Part shown: piece after piece, positions 24,380 to 34,372 of the stretch
How the letters are laid out: the number at the start of each line of letters is the position of its first letter
Numbering within the stretch: position 1 is the first letter of the stretch
Origin: Lentzea alba
GTDB taxonomy: Bacteria; Actinomycetota; Actinomycetes; Mycobacteriales; Pseudonocardiaceae
Direction: 5' to 3'
Assembly: GCF_011067745.1 (NCBI RefSeq)
Contig: NZ_JAAMPJ010000001.1
Location: 1,350,829-1,414,828 of the forward strand
Length of the DNA: 64,000 nt
Translations under genes and position numbers: made by a program
The notes under the pieces: model-generated
Seen by the model: the letters and a program-made list of their open reading frames with translations, nothing else
Databases searched by the model: none
Told to the model about the DNA's origin: nothing

Positions 24380-26056
24380 TCAGGACGTCTTCACGATCGG
24401 CAACCGCAATGCGGCCGGAGCTTGATCGGGCACCGCCGGGTTCTTCGGCTTCGTCGGGTTGATCCTCTTGTACTTCTGGCCTTGCTGCGGCCGTTCGTCC
24501 TGCTCGCCCTTGTTCGGCCACAGCGAGAACGCCCGCTCGGCCTGCGCGGTGATGGTGAGGCTCGGGTTCACCCCGAGGTTCGCACTGATCGCCGCACCGT
24601 CCACAACGGACAGTCCGGGGTAGTTGAAGACGCGGTGGTAGGGGTCGATCACGCCGTCGTCCTCGCTGGCGGCGATCGCGCAACCGCCGATGAAGTGCGC
24701 GGTCAGCGGGATGTTGAACAGCTCACCCCACGTGCCACCCGCCATGCCGTCGATGTGCTTGGCGGCCAACAGGTTCGCCTCGTGGCCCGCCGGGATGAAC
24801 GCCGGGTTCGGCTCGCCGTGGCCCTGCTTGCTGGTGAGCTTGCCGCGCTTGAGGTACGTGGTGATGGAGTTGTCGAGGCTCTGCATCACCAGCAGGATCA
24901 CGGTCCGCTCGCTCCACCGGTGCACGCTGAGCAGCCTGAGGACGCGAAGCGGGTGCCGGACCGCCTGCTTGATGAACTGCAACCACCGCGGCGTGCTCGC
25001 CGCGCCGTCCGTGGCGAGGGTCTGCAGCATCCCCATGGCGTTGCTGCCCTTGCCGTACCGGACGGGTTCGATGTGCGTGATCTCATCGGGGTGGATGGAG
25101 CTGGTGATCGCGACGCCCTTGGTGAAGTCGTTGTCCGGGTCGACCGTGTAGCGCGCGGCCCCGATGATCGACTCGGAGTTGGTGCGGGTGAGCTCACCGA
25201 GCTTGGCCGAGATCTTCGGCAACGTGGTGACCTTGGCCTTGTGCAGCAGCTGCTGGGTGCCCCACGTGCCGGCGGCGACCACGACCTGGTCGGCGGTGAA
25301 GCTCTTCGTGGCTTTCCCGCCGGTCATCTTCGTGTCGACGGTCCACCGGCCGTCGTTCTCGTGCAGCGCGGTGACCGTGGTCAGCGGGAAGACCTGGGCG
25401 CCCAGCTTCTCCGCGAGGTAGAGGTAGTTCTTGACCAGCGTGTTCTTGGCGCCGACCCGGCACCCGGACATGCAGCCGCCGCACTCGGTGCACCCGGTGC
25501 GCTCCGGCCCCACGCCACCGAAGTAGGGGTCGGCCGCAGGCTTGCCGGGCTCGCCGAAGAACACCCCGACGGGCGTGGCGTGATAGCTGTCCTCGACGCC
25601 CATGTCCTTCGCGACCTTCTGCATGACGACGTCGCTCGGCGTCGTCGTGGGGTTCGTGACCACCCCGAGCATCCGGCTCGCCTGGTCGTAGAACGGCTCC
25701 AGCTCGTCCTGCCAGTCGGTGATGTGCGCCCACTGCCGGTCTTCGTAGAACGGCTTGAGCGGCCGGTACAGCGTGTTCGCGTACACGAGAGAGCCGCCAC
25801 CAACGCCCGCACCGGCGAGCACCATGACGTTGCGCAGGGTGTGGATGCGCTGGATGCCGAAGCACTTGAGCTGCGGCGCCCACAGGTACCTGCGCAGGTC
25901 CCAGCTGGTCTTGGCGAACTCGTCGTCGGCGAACCGGCGCCCCGCCTCCAGCACGGCGACGCGGTAGCCCTTCTCAGTCAGGCGGAGCGCGGCCACGCTG
26001 CCACCGAACCCGGAGCCGACGATGACGACGTCGAAGTTACCGGCGAGTTCACCCAT
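24380..26056 (-). CDS. choD: GMC-type flavin oxidoreductase, cholesterol-oxidase-like
   Basis: 558 residues. N-terminal FAD motif DVVIVGSGFGGSVAALRL and the later GMC elements LAGAGVGGGSLVYANTL, a Cys-rich stretch ERTGCTECGGCMSGCRVGAKNT (ferredoxin-like spacing, typical of ChoD-type proteins) and the C-terminal TAHFIGGCAI and SVVDGAAISANLGVNPSLTI. It matches M. tuberculosis ChoD (Rv3409c), which also lies beside guaB3/guaB2. Steroid or hydroxy-compound oxidation is the family assignment, but ChoD-type enzymes are not proven to be true cholesterol oxidases. It is separated from the guaB genes here by a toxin-antitoxin pair and two small genes. Confidence 0.88.
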   Translation of the reverse strand: MGELAGNFDVVIVGSGFGGSVAALRLTEKGYRVAVLEAGRRFADDEFAKTSWDLRRYLWAPQLKCFGIQRIHTLRNVMVLAGAGVGGGSLVYANTLYRPLKPFYEDRQWAHITDWQDELEPFYDQASRMLGVVTNPTTTPSDVVMQKVAKDMGVEDSYHATPVGVFFGEPGKPAADPYFGGVGPERTGCTECGGCMSGCRVGAKNTLVKNYLYLAEKLGAQVFPLTTVTALHENDGRWTVDTKMTGGKATKSFTADQVVVAAGTWGTQQLLHKAKVTTLPKISAKLGELTRTNSESIIGAARYTVDPDNDFTKGVAITSSIHPDEITHIEPVRYGKGSNAMGMLQTLATDGAASTPRWLQFIKQAVRHPLRVLRLLSVHRWSERTVILLVMQSLDNSITTYLKRGKLTSKQGHGEPNPAFIPAGHEANLLAAKHIDGMAGGTWGELFNIPLTAHFIGGCAIAASEDDGVIDPYHRVFNYPGLSVVDGAAISANLGVNPSLTITAQAERAFSLWPNKGEQDERPQQGQKYKRINPTKPKNPAVPDQAPAALRLPIVKTS

Positions 26057-26089
26057 GAACGGGAGAGTAGGCGTTACTTCCGGTAACGC

Positions 26090-26629
26090 CTAGTCCCCTA
26101 TCGGTTCAGACGGGCGCGGAGTACTCATGAAGGCCGCCCAAGAGTCCACGGCCTGCTCGAGGCTGAGTGCGGCCACCTGCTCCGGCGGAACCCCCGCGGT
26201 GTGCACGAGCCGCTGCGCCAGCCAGTCCGGAACCGGCTCGCGCGCTGGGACTTCCTCGACGACGACGTCACCCGCCAGGCGACCGAGCCTGGCGATCACG
26301 TCAGCCAGCCTGGCCAGCGTGGAGTCCTCGTCTGCGGCCGCAGCGACCCTCGCCGATGCCTCGGCGTAGACCTCGGCGTCTGAACGCACGCCCACGCACC
26401 AGACTTCGCAGACCTCAACAGTGCCGTCAGCGGCGATCCGATAGACGATCCGCCAGTGGTTGCGCCCCACCACCAGCTTCCGGAAACCTGTCAGCTCACC
26501 ACCGAGCGGGTGCCCTGCTACCGGGTTGTCGAACAGGATCTGGATCTTCTTGAGCACCTTGGGCACGACATCTGCCCCGAGGCGACGCAGGTCGTCAACG
26601 GCTGCGTCGGTGAACAGAACGTCAGCCAT
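26090..26629 (-). CDS. RelE/ParE-family toxin with C-terminal extension
   Basis: 179 residues. The first 95 residues are a RelE/ParE fold: ADVLFTDAAVDDLRRLGADV, then PVAGHPLGGELTGFRKLVVGRNHWRIVYRI and VEVCEVWCVGVRSDAEVY, the usual order of helix pair, basic strand and final strand. The remaining 85 residues (about 96-179) are an acidic helical extension not found in ordinary RelE toxins. ATG 26629 was chosen because it starts the fold and overlaps the antitoxin stop (8 nt). An upstream in-frame ATG would run deep into the antitoxin gene. Second gene of the pair. Confidence 0.82.
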   Translation of the reverse strand: MADVLFTDAAVDDLRRLGADVVPKVLKKIQILFDNPVAGHPLGGELTGFRKLVVGRNHWRIVYRIAADGTVEVCEVWCVGVRSDAEVYAEASARVAAAADEDSTLARLADVIARLGRLAGDVVVEEVPAREPVPDWLAQRLVHTAGVPPEQVAALSLEQAVDSWAAFMSTPRPSEPIGD

Positions 26630-26933
26630 CGAGCGAGTCGTCATCCCCCACCGCTGCGAGCGACTCACGGGTGTGCCCGAAGGCTGCCAGCACGTCGTCG
26701 AAGGAGGTACGTCGCCCCGAATCCTCAGCCGACCGTGCGAGCACGAGCGCCAGATCCCTCAGGTCGGCCTCCGCTTCGTCGATCTCAGCCAGGCGACTCA
26801 CCGGAACAACAGCGGCAACCGGGCGACTGTGCCGGGTGACGACTACTCGGCCACACCGCTCCGCGTCGGCGACCAGGCCGGCAACGCCACGCTTGGTGGC
26901 CTCCGTGACAGTCAGCTCGTGAGGTGCAGTCAT
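26622..26933 (-). CDS. Phd/YefM-family antitoxin
   Basis: 103 residues. N-terminal Phd core LTVTEATKRGVAGLVADAERCGRVVVTRHSRPVAAVVPVSRL (about 7-48) for DNA binding, followed by an acidic helical tail that would wrap the toxin. The ATG at 26933 lies 7 nt after a TATAGT -10 box, so translation is probably leaderless. The gene overlaps the toxin by 8 nt. Autorepression through the inverted repeat in its promoter is expected from the family. Confidence 0.85.
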   Translation of the reverse strand: MTAPHELTVTEATKRGVAGLVADAERCGRVVVTRHSRPVAAVVPVSRLAEIDEAEADLRDLALVLARSAEDSGRRTSFDDVLAAFGHTRESLAAVGDDDSLDG

Positions 26934-26939
26934 GAACAG

Positions 26940-26964
26940 AACTATACAGAAAAACTAGATAGTT
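26940..26964 (-). promoter_or_regulatory. Promoter/operator of the second toxin-antitoxin pair
   Basis: On the minus strand, TATAGT (complement of 26941-26946) sits 7 nt before the antitoxin ATG. AACTAT 26940-26945 and ATAGTT 26959-26964 form a perfect inverted repeat with 13-nt spacing that includes this -10 box, and ACTAGATAGT at 26954-26963 is a smaller palindrome within it. The region is strikingly AT-rich for this genome. Expected site of antitoxin autorepression. Confidence 0.6.
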
Positions 26965-26972
26965 AAGGACGA

Positions 26973-26994
26973 GGGTGCGCGCGCAGGCGCACCC
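26973..26994 (-). terminator. Hairpin after the small membrane protein gene
   Basis: GGGTGCGC 26973-26980 pairs with GCGCACCC 26987-26994 around a 6-nt loop, 6 nt past the stop of the minus-strand gene at 27001. There is no long U-tract. Confidence 0.5.
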
Positions 26995-27000
26995 GTCGCC

Positions 27001-27228
27001 TCAGAGGACCAGGCCCTCGATCACCCACACCATGAAGGCCACGGCCAGCCCGGTGATCACCAGGCCGCCGCAGATGAACAGGACCAGGACCTTCCAGCCG
27101 ATGCCACCGACGCCCTCGTCGTTCTCCTCGGGCGTTTCGTCGATCTCGAACTCTTGGACCTCGGCGTCCGCGTCAATCGTGTCCACATCACTGTTGCTGC
27201 TGCCGCCGAACAAGGCATCCAATTCCAC
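27001..27228 (-). CDS. Small single-pass membrane protein with acidic N-terminus
   Basis: 75 residues from GTG 27228; TTG 27234 would add two. The first 40 residues are acidic (DADAEVQEFEIDETPEENDEG), followed by one membrane helix (about 47-70, VLVLFICGGLVITGLAVAFMV). No family recognised. It lies between the tautomerase-like gene and the toxin-antitoxin pair on the same strand. Confidence 0.65.
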   Translation of the reverse strand: MELDALFGGSSNSDVDTIDADAEVQEFEIDETPEENDEGVGGIGWKVLVLFICGGLVITGLAVAFMVWVIEGLVL

Positions 27229-27267
27229 GCTCAAGAGGACGCGCGGGACCGGGTCTCGGTTGCAAGA

Positions 27268-27615
27268 TCAGGTCTGCGACCAGGCCGCGACCGGCAGGCT
27301 CAGGTAAACGCCCACGTCAGCGAGGCCGGTGATGTCCTGCACGGCCGTGCAGAGGCTGTCGACGCGGCTTTGGCGGTTCGCGGCGCGGCTCTCGAACCAC
27401 TTCGACCTGACTTCGACAACGATGTCCACGCCGCTCACGTCGAACGGGCCGCGCGGGCGGAAGCGCAGTTCCACGTCGCCGGGCTGGAGGTCGCCGTCGT
27501 AGGGCTCTTCGGGGCATTCCACGGCCACCGACACGGCGTGCGGCAGTATCGCGGCGAGTTGCTTCAGCACTGCGTGGGGGATGTGGGATGCGTAAGTGAT
27601 CTCGACGAGCGGCAC
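27268..27615 (-). CDS. Tautomerase-fold (4-oxalocrotonate tautomerase-like) protein
   Basis: 115 residues beginning Met-Pro-Leu-Val-Glu. Pro right after the initiator Met is the catalytic base position in the tautomerase superfamily. A short beta-alpha-beta pattern follows (PHAVLKQLAAILPHAVSVAVECPEEP, then GVDIVVEVRSKWFESRAANR), consistent with a fused or long 4-OT-like unit. The sequence matches no well-studied subgroup, so the enzymatic role is tentative. It is separated from guaB3 by a terminator hairpin. Confidence 0.6.
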   Translation of the reverse strand: MPLVEITYASHIPHAVLKQLAAILPHAVSVAVECPEEPYDGDLQPGDVELRFRPRGPFDVSGVDIVVEVRSKWFESRAANRQSRVDSLCTAVQDITGLADVGVYLSLPVAAWSQT

Positions 27616-27628
27616 GTTCCCAGCAAAG

Positions 27629-27664
27629 CAGAAGGGCGCGTACCAGCTGGAACGCGCCCTTCTG
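27629..27664 (-). terminator. Terminator of the guaB operon
   Basis: Arms 27629-27641 and 27652-27664 pair perfectly over 13 bp with a 10-nt loop, 12 nt past the guaB3 stop on the minus strand. Confidence 0.75.
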
Positions 27665-27675
27665 GCTGATCAGGT

Positions 27676-28809
27676 TCAGCCGCGGATCGTCAGGCCGACC
27701 TTCTGGAACTCCTTGAGGTCCGAGTAGCCGGTCTTGGCCATGGCCCGCTTCAGCGCGCCGAACAGGTTCGTCACGCCGCGTGGGTCGGACGACGGGCCGA
27801 ACAGCAGCTTGCGCAGGTCGAGCTCCTGGTCCACGGCCTCGGCGACCAGGCTGCGGGGCACCGACGGGTGCGCGGACGAGGCCGTCCAGTACAGGCCCTG
27901 GCCCGGTGCCTCGGTCGCGGCGGCGAGGGGCTCGCCCAGCATCACGGCGTCGGCACCGCAGGCGATGGCCTTCGCCACGTCGCCCGAGGTCGTGATGCCG
28001 CCGTCGGCGATGACGTGCACGTAGCGGCCGCCGGTCTCGTCGAGGTAGTCGCGGCGCGCGGCCGCGGCGTCGGCGATCGCGGTGGCCATCGGCACGCCGA
28101 TGCCCAGCACGGAGTCGGTGGTGGTGACGCCGGGCGTGTAGCCGTAGCCGACGATCACGCCCGCCGCGCCGGTGCGCATGAGGTGCATGGCGGTGCGGTA
28201 GTCGCCGACGCCGCCGGCGATCACCGGGATGTCGAGGTCCGCGATGAACGACTTCAGGTTCAGCGGCTCACCACCGCGGGTCACGTGCTCGGCCGAGATG
28301 ATCGTGCCCTGCACGACCAGGATCTCGACGCCCGCGGCCAGCAGGTCCGGGGTCAGCTCGCCGGCGCGCTGCGGGCTGACGCGGACCGCCACGGTGACGC
28401 CCGACTCGCGGACCTGCTTGATCGCCTCGGCGATCAGGTCCATCCGCAGCGGGGCGGCGTGCAGGTCCTGCAGCACCTTCACCGCGGCGGCCGGGTCGTC
28501 GCTGTCCTCGGTCGCCTGGACCAGGCGGAACAGCGCCTCGTCCACGTCGCCGTGGCGAGCCCAGAGCCCCTCGGCGTTGAGCACGCCGAGACCGCCCAGC
28601 TCGCCGACCGCGACCGCCGTGCCCGGCGACACGATCGCGTCGGTCGGGTGGGTGATCAGCGGGATGTCGAAGCGGTAGGCATCGATCTGCCACGTCGTGG
28701 AGACGTCCTTGGACGACCTCGTGCGACGCGACGGGATGATCTCGATGTCGTCCAGCTCGTAGGCCCGCCTCGCGGTCCGGCCCATGCCGATCTCGACCAG
28801 ATCGCGCAC
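27676..28809 (-). CDS. guaB3: GuaB3 family IMP dehydrogenase-related protein
   Basis: 377 residues. IMP dehydrogenase/GMP reductase TIM barrel without CBS domains, of the actinobacterial GuaB3 group; the signature N-terminus is VEIGMGRTARRAYELDDIEIIPSRRTRSSKD. GTG 28809 was chosen because GAGAGG/GGAA lies about 8 nt upstream and the mycobacterial protein starts at the matching residue; TTG 28827 is the longer alternative. Its exact reaction is unsettled (essential in mycobacteria only as part of the conserved locus). It follows guaB2 by 34 nt in one operon ending at a hairpin. Confidence 0.93.
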   Translation of the reverse strand: MRDLVEIGMGRTARRAYELDDIEIIPSRRTRSSKDVSTTWQIDAYRFDIPLITHPTDAIVSPGTAVAVGELGGLGVLNAEGLWARHGDVDEALFRLVQATEDSDDPAAAVKVLQDLHAAPLRMDLIAEAIKQVRESGVTVAVRVSPQRAGELTPDLLAAGVEILVVQGTIISAEHVTRGGEPLNLKSFIADLDIPVIAGGVGDYRTAMHLMRTGAAGVIVGYGYTPGVTTTDSVLGIGVPMATAIADAAAARRDYLDETGGRYVHVIADGGITTSGDVAKAIACGADAVMLGEPLAAATEAPGQGLYWTASSAHPSVPRSLVAEAVDQELDLRKLLFGPSSDPRGVTNLFGALKRAMAKTGYSDLKEFQKVGLTIRG

Positions 28810-28843
28810 CTGTGGTTCCTCTCCCAAGCTATTTCGACGAGCT

Positions 28844-30867
<2,024 letters not shown>

Positions 30868-30956
30868 CGCTCGGACCGGGTGGCGGACGTCTCGGGTGAT
30901 TCGACACACCCGCCACACCGGTCACATTCCACCTGACGTGTGAACGCCCGAGCATG

Positions 30957-30996
30957 TGAACGGCCCCTGACCTCGAAAGATCAGGGGCCGTTCACA
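30957..30996. terminator. Bidirectional terminator between convergent genes
   Basis: Arms 30957-30971 and 30982-30996 pair perfectly over 15 bp with a 10-nt loop. It lies between the DUF5319 gene and rsdA, 20 nt from the rsdA stop. Confidence 0.75.
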
Positions 30997-31016
30997 CTGC
31001 GTCTCAGTTGGGTGTC

Positions 31017-31907
31017 TCAGTTGGACCCGGTGCCGCTCTGCTCACCCTGGGTCTCACCGGACGACCCGCTGCCCGGCGTCACGCCGGTACCCGGCTCGAC
31101 GGGCGGTGGCGGTGGCGGCTCGGCGTTCGACGACGGGTTCGGCGGCGGAGGGGTCTCCGACGACGGCGGCGTCGAGGGCTGGGTCGTGGACGGCTCGGTC
31201 GAGGCGGACGAGGGCGGCGTCGACGGCTTGCTCGACTCGCTCGGCTTCGTCACCGGCGGCGTCGTGGTCGCCGGGGAGGTCGAGGTGTTGGTGTCGAGCT
31301 CCTTCTCGAGCTCCTTGTGCTTCTCCTCGAGCTGGGCCTTGCCGTCGGCCGTCGAGACGGACTCGAGGCTGGCCTGCACCTTGTCGAGCTTCTCGCGGGC
31401 CTCGGTCACCTTGCCCTCGCGCAGGGCGAGGCGGGCGGAGTCGAGGTCGTTGCGCACGATGGCCGCGGCTTCGATCGACTTCGCGTGCTCGGAGTAGAGC
31501 ACTCGCGTCAGGCCCCAGAGAGCGTCACCCGGCTGGGCGTCGCGGGCCACCAGGCTCACGCCGGTGAAGGCGATGGCCAGGACCGCGGCGGCACTCGCCA
31601 GGGGGATCAGGAAGCGGTGCCTGCTCACCGGCTGCGGGCGGGCAGCCTGGATCGTGGCGATGGCGGTCTCGGTGTCGACCAGTTCGCCGAACGGCTCGGT
31701 CTCCACCTCGTTGCGCCATGCGAGCAGCAACGCGTTCAGCTCGTCGTCGACCAGCGAGCCGGTCGCACCCGGAGTCGCGGACCCCAGTGCGTCCAGCAGC
31801 CTGTCATCGGCCTGTACAGCCGAAAGATCGTCTGGGACGGGTTCGTGCGGGGTTCTACCGTCCTGTCCGCGCACTTCCTCGTCGTCCTTCCCGTGCTCGT
31901 CGGCCAC
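31017..31907 (-). CDS. rsdA: Anti-sigma-D factor RsdA
   Basis: 296 residues. The short N-terminal sigma-binding region (PVPDDLSAVQADDRLLDALG, about 24-43) is the RsdA signature that contacts SigD. One membrane helix lies at about 98-117 (RFLIPLASAAAVLAIAFTGV), followed by a predicted coiled-coil/helical stretch and a long Pro/Ser/Thr-rich exterior. As in M. tuberculosis, membrane-anchored RsdA would hold SigD until degraded by proteolysis. GTG 31907 follows the sigD TGA with no gap, so the two are translationally coupled. Confidence 0.92.
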   Translation of the reverse strand: MADEHGKDDEEVRGQDGRTPHEPVPDDLSAVQADDRLLDALGSATPGATGSLVDDELNALLLAWRNEVETEPFGELVDTETAIATIQAARPQPVSRHRFLIPLASAAAVLAIAFTGVSLVARDAQPGDALWGLTRVLYSEHAKSIEAAAIVRNDLDSARLALREGKVTEAREKLDKVQASLESVSTADGKAQLEEKHKELEKELDTNTSTSPATTTPPVTKPSESSKPSTPPSSASTEPSTTQPSTPPSSETPPPPNPSSNAEPPPPPPVEPGTGVTPGSGSSGETQGEQSGTGSN

Positions 31908-32543
31908 TCAGACCACCTCCTCCGCTGCCAGCGACTTGCGGAGCCGAGCCAGCGCACGGTGTTGCGCCACCCGGACCGCACCCGGCGTCGAACCGACCGC
32001 CTCGGCAGTTTCCTCGGCGGAAAGCCCGACCACCACCCTCAACAGCAGGATCTCCCGCTGCTTCTCCGGCAGGACGCGCAGTAGTACAGCCATCCGATCG
32101 GAGAGTTCGCCCTGCATCGCCCGCTGCTCCGGACCAGCTTCGGTCTCCGGCGCGTCGGGAACTTCTGGAACGGGCTCGGAGCGGTTCCTGGCGGCAGACC
32201 GATGTGCATCGGCAACCTTGTGCGCCGCGATCCCGTATACGAACGCGAGGAAGGGCCGACCCTGATCGCGGTAGCTGGGCAATGCCGTGAGCACCGCGAG
32301 ACACACCTCCTGGGCCACATCGTCCGCCGAAGCGAAGCTTCGCTCCTGCCTTCCAACTCTGGCGCGGCAGTACCGCACCACAAGAGGACGAATGGAGGCC
32401 AGCAGGCGTTCGATCGCCTGGCGGTCGCCGTCGACGGCCGCGCCCACTTCGGCGTCCAGTCCGTCCCCCAAGTTGGTCATCGCAGACAACAGCCCTGGTG
32501 TTACTTGTTGGCGTACCGACACAGAACAACACGAGTCACTCAC
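31908..32543 (-). CDS. sigD: ECF RNA polymerase sigma factor SigD
   Basis: 211 residues. Sigma region 2 (AIERLLASIRPLVVRYCRAR through DDVAQEVCLAVLTALPSYRD and FLAFVYGIAAHKVADAHR) and region 4 (LPEKQREILLLRVVVGLSAE, then TPGAVRVAQHRALARLR) are complete. It matches M. tuberculosis SigD in sequence and position, beside its anti-sigma gene. GTG 32543 is used because a TACGGT box lies about 23 nt upstream and mycobacterial SigD has a similar N-terminal extension; ATG 32480 is the shorter alternative. Coupled to rsdA. Confidence 0.92.
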   Translation of the reverse strand: MSDSCCSVSVRQQVTPGLLSAMTNLGDGLDAEVGAAVDGDRQAIERLLASIRPLVVRYCRARVGRQERSFASADDVAQEVCLAVLTALPSYRDQGRPFLAFVYGIAAHKVADAHRSAARNRSEPVPEVPDAPETEAGPEQRAMQGELSDRMAVLLRVLPEKQREILLLRVVVGLSAEETAEAVGSTPGAVRVAQHRALARLRKSLAAEEVV

Positions 32544-32726
32544 GGCGACTCGAAGCAGCAGCCCTCACCGTACCGGTCTTCAGGCCTTCTGTTCATCAGT
32601 GGGGTATGGACACCCCGCGTGACCAGCAGACACGCCGAACGGCTCAAGCCCGGCAACATTGTCACCGGGCTGGGCTAATTACGCGATTCGAAGAACCACC
32701 CCGCGCGGAGGTGAGCCGACTCACGC

Positions 32727-32775
32727 CACCGGCCCCTCGTCCCCACATGCGGCATATGGGGACGAGGGGCCGGTG
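32727..32775 (-). terminator. 19-bp perfect hairpin after bldM
   Basis: Arms 32727-32745 and 32757-32775 pair without mismatch; the loop contains a further ATGC/GCAT self-match. It begins 14 nt past the bldM stop. The gap 32544-32726 between sigD and this hairpin otherwise holds only the sigD promoter region. Confidence 0.8.
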
Positions 32776-32788
32776 CGGCAAGAACGAC

Positions 32789-33385
32789 CTACTGGACGAG
32801 GCCTCGCCGGAAGCCGTGCGCGACCGCCTGAGCGCGGTCACGGACACCGAGCTTGCGGAAGAGACGACGAGCGTGCGTCTTCACCGTGTCCTCCGACAGG
32901 TAGAGCTCGCGGCCGATCTGGCCGTTGCTCTTGCCCTGACTCATGCCGCGCAGCACCTGGAGCTCACGCTCCGTGAGCTGCACGCCTGGGTCGGAGGGCT
33001 GACGCGGAGCCGGCACCGAGGTGCTGGCGAGCGTGTGCGCGAGGGCTGCCACAAGCTCGGGACGCGACGCGTCCCACCTCAGGTAGCCACGAGCGCCGCC
33101 GGCGATCGCCGCGGCGATGCTCCCGGCGTCGTCGGGCGCGCCGAACACGATGACGTTTGCCTGCGGGTTCGCGGAGACGAGCCGACGGGTTGCTTCAACC
33201 CCGGTCGGGACGGCGCGCTGGGTTCCCACCAGGACGACGTCGACCGGCTGCCTTGAAAAGCGAGCCAACAACTCGTCACCGTGCGCTACGCAGTCGATGC
33301 GGCTAACCCCGGGGACAGCCGACATCACGCGGGTGAGACCCTCCCGCACACTGCGCCGGTCGTCGCAAATAAGGACCGTGGTCAC
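32789..33385 (-). CDS. bldM: BldM-type orphan response regulator with degenerate receiver
   Basis: 198 residues. The C-terminal LuxR-type domain (LTERELQVLRGMSQGKSNGQ, YLSEDTVKTHARRLFRKLGV, AVAHGFRRGLVQ) is nearly identical to Streptomyces BldM, and the position (next to sigD/guaB and near whiD and groEL) is the same. BldM controls aerial hypha formation and, as a heterodimer with WhiI, sporulation genes. The receiver keeps the Asp8-Asp9 pair, but the phosphoacceptor position is Gly54 (DVVLVGTQR), and the conserved Lys region reads GYLRWDAS. It therefore cannot be phosphorylated in the usual way. Confidence 0.9.
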   Translation of the reverse strand: MTTVLICDDRRSVREGLTRVMSAVPGVSRIDCVAHGDELLARFSRQPVDVVLVGTQRAVPTGVEATRRLVSANPQANVIVFGAPDDAGSIAAAIAGGARGYLRWDASRPELVAALAHTLASTSVPAPRQPSDPGVQLTERELQVLRGMSQGKSNGQIGRELYLSEDTVKTHARRLFRKLGVRDRAQAVAHGFRRGLVQ

Positions 33386-33466
33386 GGGGACTCCTTTCCT
33401 GCAGCCGAGTGACGTTCCATCTCCCCTATCGGACGCTCGGGGCCCAACCTTGACACGATCCGGTGC

Positions 33467-34360
33467 TTAATCCGTCAAGAAGTTCGCCTGAGGGTCTGCG
33501 TTCGGGGGTTCCCCGGAACGGAGCAGCCCACTCGGCACCCACGGGGAATCAAGAGCGACCTGACGGCTGACGGGATCAGCTCTGCGTAACACGCAGCTCA
33601 GAGCCTCCGTCGCCCGGTTGATGGCGACTGCGCCCACCGTGGGGGCATGGCCCGCCAGCACAAGAGCGCTCGGCCAGATCAACGGATGAAGACCCTTCGC
33701 GGCACTGTGATTTAGCTCACACTCGACTAGTTCAACCCCTCGGTTCAGGCCGTCGGGTGTCCCCCACACGACCAACGAGGTGCCCAGAACGAGTGCCGAC
33801 TTGAGCTCGTGACGCAGCGCCTTTCTGCTCGTCGCCACGCCGTACGCCCGCTCGGCGGGGGCCACGGCGGCGTGCGCCTGACCGGAGGCGAGCTCAACCT
33901 CTGCGGTTACCCACCCTCGCCGAACGTCACTCCTCCACGAGTCCGTCTCAATTCGTGCGAGCAACCTCCGGGCCTCACCCAGCCGCCCGGCACCGAGCGA
34001 ATCGGCGGCGAGACCGAGCAGGGCGTCCGTTCGGGCACCCGCCGCGTCGATCCCGTCCGGATCACCGCCGGCCGCGGTCGTGAGGCGGGCGAGGGCGGCG
34101 CCGTCGAGCGGCCGGGCGAGCCGATGGGCGCCTATCTGACGCAGGTGCGAGGCGCGAGTGGAGAGAGAAAGCGAGGCGATCACGGGATCCGGGTCGTGAC
34201 GGAGCGCATCCAGGACGGTGGCCGCGGCGGCGTAGTGACCCTGACCGCCCAGAACGACCGCGGCGAGCCAGCGCACCCGCGCACTGGAGGACGCCAGCGC
34301 CGGCCAGACGTCCAGCTCGGGTGAGTCACCGAACGCGGCCCGGCGCAGCTCCTCTTCCAC
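33467..34360 (-). CDS. Conserved helical-repeat protein (Rv3415c-like)
   Basis: 297 residues, almost entirely helical with TPR-like pairs (YAAAATVLDALRHDPDPVIA, DALLGLAADSLGAGRLGEAR, GWVTAEVELASGQAHAAVAP), no signal peptide and no membrane helix. In M. tuberculosis a protein of similar size, Rv3415c, occupies the same place between sigD and whiB3. The start is GTG 34360, 12 nt after the MerR-type gene, so the two share a transcript. Function unknown; a role in the developmental regulator block is suggested only by location. Confidence 0.8.
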   Translation of the reverse strand: MEEELRRAAFGDSPELDVWPALASSSARVRWLAAVVLGGQGHYAAAATVLDALRHDPDPVIASLSLSTRASHLRQIGAHRLARPLDGAALARLTTAAGGDPDGIDAAGARTDALLGLAADSLGAGRLGEARRLLARIETDSWRSDVRRGWVTAEVELASGQAHAAVAPAERAYGVATSRKALRHELKSALVLGTSLVVWGTPDGLNRGVELVECELNHSAAKGLHPLIWPSALVLAGHAPTVGAVAINRATEALSCVLRRADPVSRQVALDSPWVPSGLLRSGEPPNADPQANFLTD

Positions 34361-34372
34361 CGGTGAAGTCTG

